A DNA stretch of 64,000 bases from NCBI GenBank assembly GCA_029252405.1, contig JAQXBM010000022.1, positions 124,001 to 188,000 of the forward strand, read 5' to 3'. The translations under genes were made by a program, and so were the position numbers. This document shows positions 63,179 to 64,000 of this stretch, in pieces. The notes beneath the pieces are model-generated. The model was not told the DNA's origin and ran no database searches. It was given only the letters and a program-made list of their open reading frames with translations. Each line of letters starts with the position of its first letter. Position 1 is the first letter of the stretch. The DNA comes from Crocinitomicaceae bacterium (GTDB lineage: Bacteria > Bacteroidota > Bacteroidia > Flavobacteriales_D > Crocinitomicaceae).

Positions 63179-64000
63179 ATTTATACTATACAATATTGCC
63201 TTTGTTCTGCTTCTCGCTTCATGCGGAGGAACGAAAGAAGTCACGACTAGCGGGGATTCCGAGCCGCCGAACAACAAATACATCGAAACATTTCACGAAG
63301 GTGTTCGATTGAAATCAACGGATCGAGTTGATGAAGCCATTGAGAAATTCCAAGAATGCTTGCTCATCAAACAAGATGATGACGCGGTTTATTATGCGCT
63401 TTCGGAATTGGAATTAATGCGTGACAACAAGGACGCTTCATCAAACTATATCCTAAAGGCAGCAGAAATTGATCCAGACAATACTTGGTATATCCAAGAG
63501 TTGGCGTACATGTATCTGAACAAGAAGGATTATGCCAACGCACTCAAGAACTTCGATAAACTAACGAAGATTGAACCCGGAAATATTGATTGGTTGTACG
63601 GAACGGCGCAAGCCTCAATGGAGAGTGGAAACCTCAATAAGTGCATGGAGTCGATGAATCGAATTGAAGATCAATTGGGCTTGAACCCTCAAGTATCTCT
63701 TCAAAAATATTCGATTTACATGGAAGCTGGAAAGCCGGATGAAGCATTCAACGAATTAGTGAAAGCCCGGGAAGTATTCCCAGATGAACCGTCATTGATT
63801 GGAACTCAAGTCGATTTCTATTACCAAACGGAGCAACCTGACAAAGCAGCGAATATGTTGGAGGAATTGGTGAAAGCTGATCCGAATAACGGTCGTGCTC
63901 ACTTGGCCTTGGCAGATGTGTATCGTAGAGAAGGAAATGAAGCGAAGGCGTTTGAATCGTTGAAAATGGCCTTCAAATCGGATAATGTTGATGTTGACAC
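63171..64000 (+). CDS. TPR-repeat lipoprotein (3' end outside window)
   Basis: Starts at ATG 63171, overlapping the pyrophosphorylase stop, and stays open to the window end (276 residues). Signal peptide FVLLLASC with lipobox Cys at 19 (after MSKFILYNIAFVLLLASC). At least five TPR-like repeats follow, with the typical W-x2-L-x3-Y-x8-A-x3-F spacing (DAVYYALSELELM, NTWYIQELAYMYLNKKDYAN, GNIDWLYGTAQASMESGNLN, RAHLALADVYRREGNEAK). Probably a membrane-anchored scaffold; partners are not known. Confidence 0.88.
   Translation, partial: MSKFILYNIAFVLLLASCGGTKEVTTSGDSEPPNNKYIETFHEGVRLKSTDRVDEAIEKFQECLLIKQDDDAVYYALSELELMRDNKDASSNYILKAAEIDPDNTWYIQELAYMYLNKKDYANALKNFDKLTKIEPGNIDWLYGTAQASMESGNLNKCMESMNRIEDQLGLNPQVSLQKYSIYMEAGKPDEAFNELVKAREVFPDEPSLIGTQVDFYYQTEQPDKAANMLEELVKADPNNGRAHLALADVYRREGNEAKAFESLKMAFKSDNVDVD

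Overview
The window is a 64 kb chromosomal segment of a Bacteroidota bacterium, most likely Flavobacteriales and close to Crocinitomicaceae/Fluviicola (inference from gene content; no 16S gene is present). Supporting signs are exact matches to the Bacteroidota -7 promoter box TAnnTTTG upstream of many genes, almost no Shine-Dalgarno sequences, lipoproteins with Cys at residue 16-20, HisKA_3 two-component proteins with beta-propeller sensors, an ExbB-ExbD-ExbD cluster, and the FtsX/DUF3098/UppP/TruB/QueA gene order. Most of the window is housekeeping DNA; no prophage, transposase or CRISPR array was seen.

Layout. 1-1.9 kb: accB (partial) and accC, ending in a terminator. 2-11.6 kb: a secreted serine hydrolase with an added C-terminal repeat region, a membrane-bound AraC regulator, a SNF2/SWIM helicase, an L,D-transpeptidase and a membrane metallophosphoesterase. 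11.8-15.9 kb: ftsX, DUF3098, uppP, truB, queA (division, lipid-carrier recycling, tRNA modification). 16-21.4 kb: a cytochrome oxidase block: heme farnesyltransferase, two subunit III paralogues that both carry a large hydrophilic insertion, subunit IV, two SCO-like proteins (one without the metal-binding His) and a DUF420/CtaM-like protein. 21.4-30.8 kb: glycosyltransferase, MBL hydrolase, lipoprotein, ppk1, galE, an outer-membrane protein, TatD, asparaginase and a repeat-rich anchored protein. 30.9-31.4 kb: tRNA-Ser(GGA) followed by two further copies of its own 3' tail. 31.5-38.4 kb: an outer-membrane barrel, a histidine kinase/response regulator pair, a LysR gene with an in-frame stop at codon 7, and an SbtA-type bicarbonate transporter. 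38.5-47.7 kb: methyltransferase, ExbB/ExbD energy-transduction cluster, iron alcohol dehydrogenase, GNAT-like protein, Fic protein, flavoprotein and pth. 48-54 kb: asnS, rpoN, PAP2-like, M48 lipoprotein, LacI regulator and a membrane protein. 54-64 kb: tandem patatins, a WYL-regulator remnant, lysS, hemJ, enoyl-CoA hydratase, flippase, dut, an NDP-sugar pyrophosphorylase and a TPR lipoprotein that runs off the end.

Three observations stand out. (1) Several genes have a -7 box exactly four bases before the start codon, which predicts leaderless mRNAs. (2) The LysR gene beside the bicarbonate transporter carries what looks like a CAA-to-TAA nonsense mutation directly followed by a TTG that could restart translation. 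(3) Intergenic regions hold two co-localised repeat families, and three terminators are built around the same CCGATAGCTATCGG palindrome. No complete undescribed system is evident. The nearest candidates are the paired oxidase subunit III insertions, the 154-residue protein inside the ExbB/ExbD cluster, and the 118-residue gene between LysR and SbtA.
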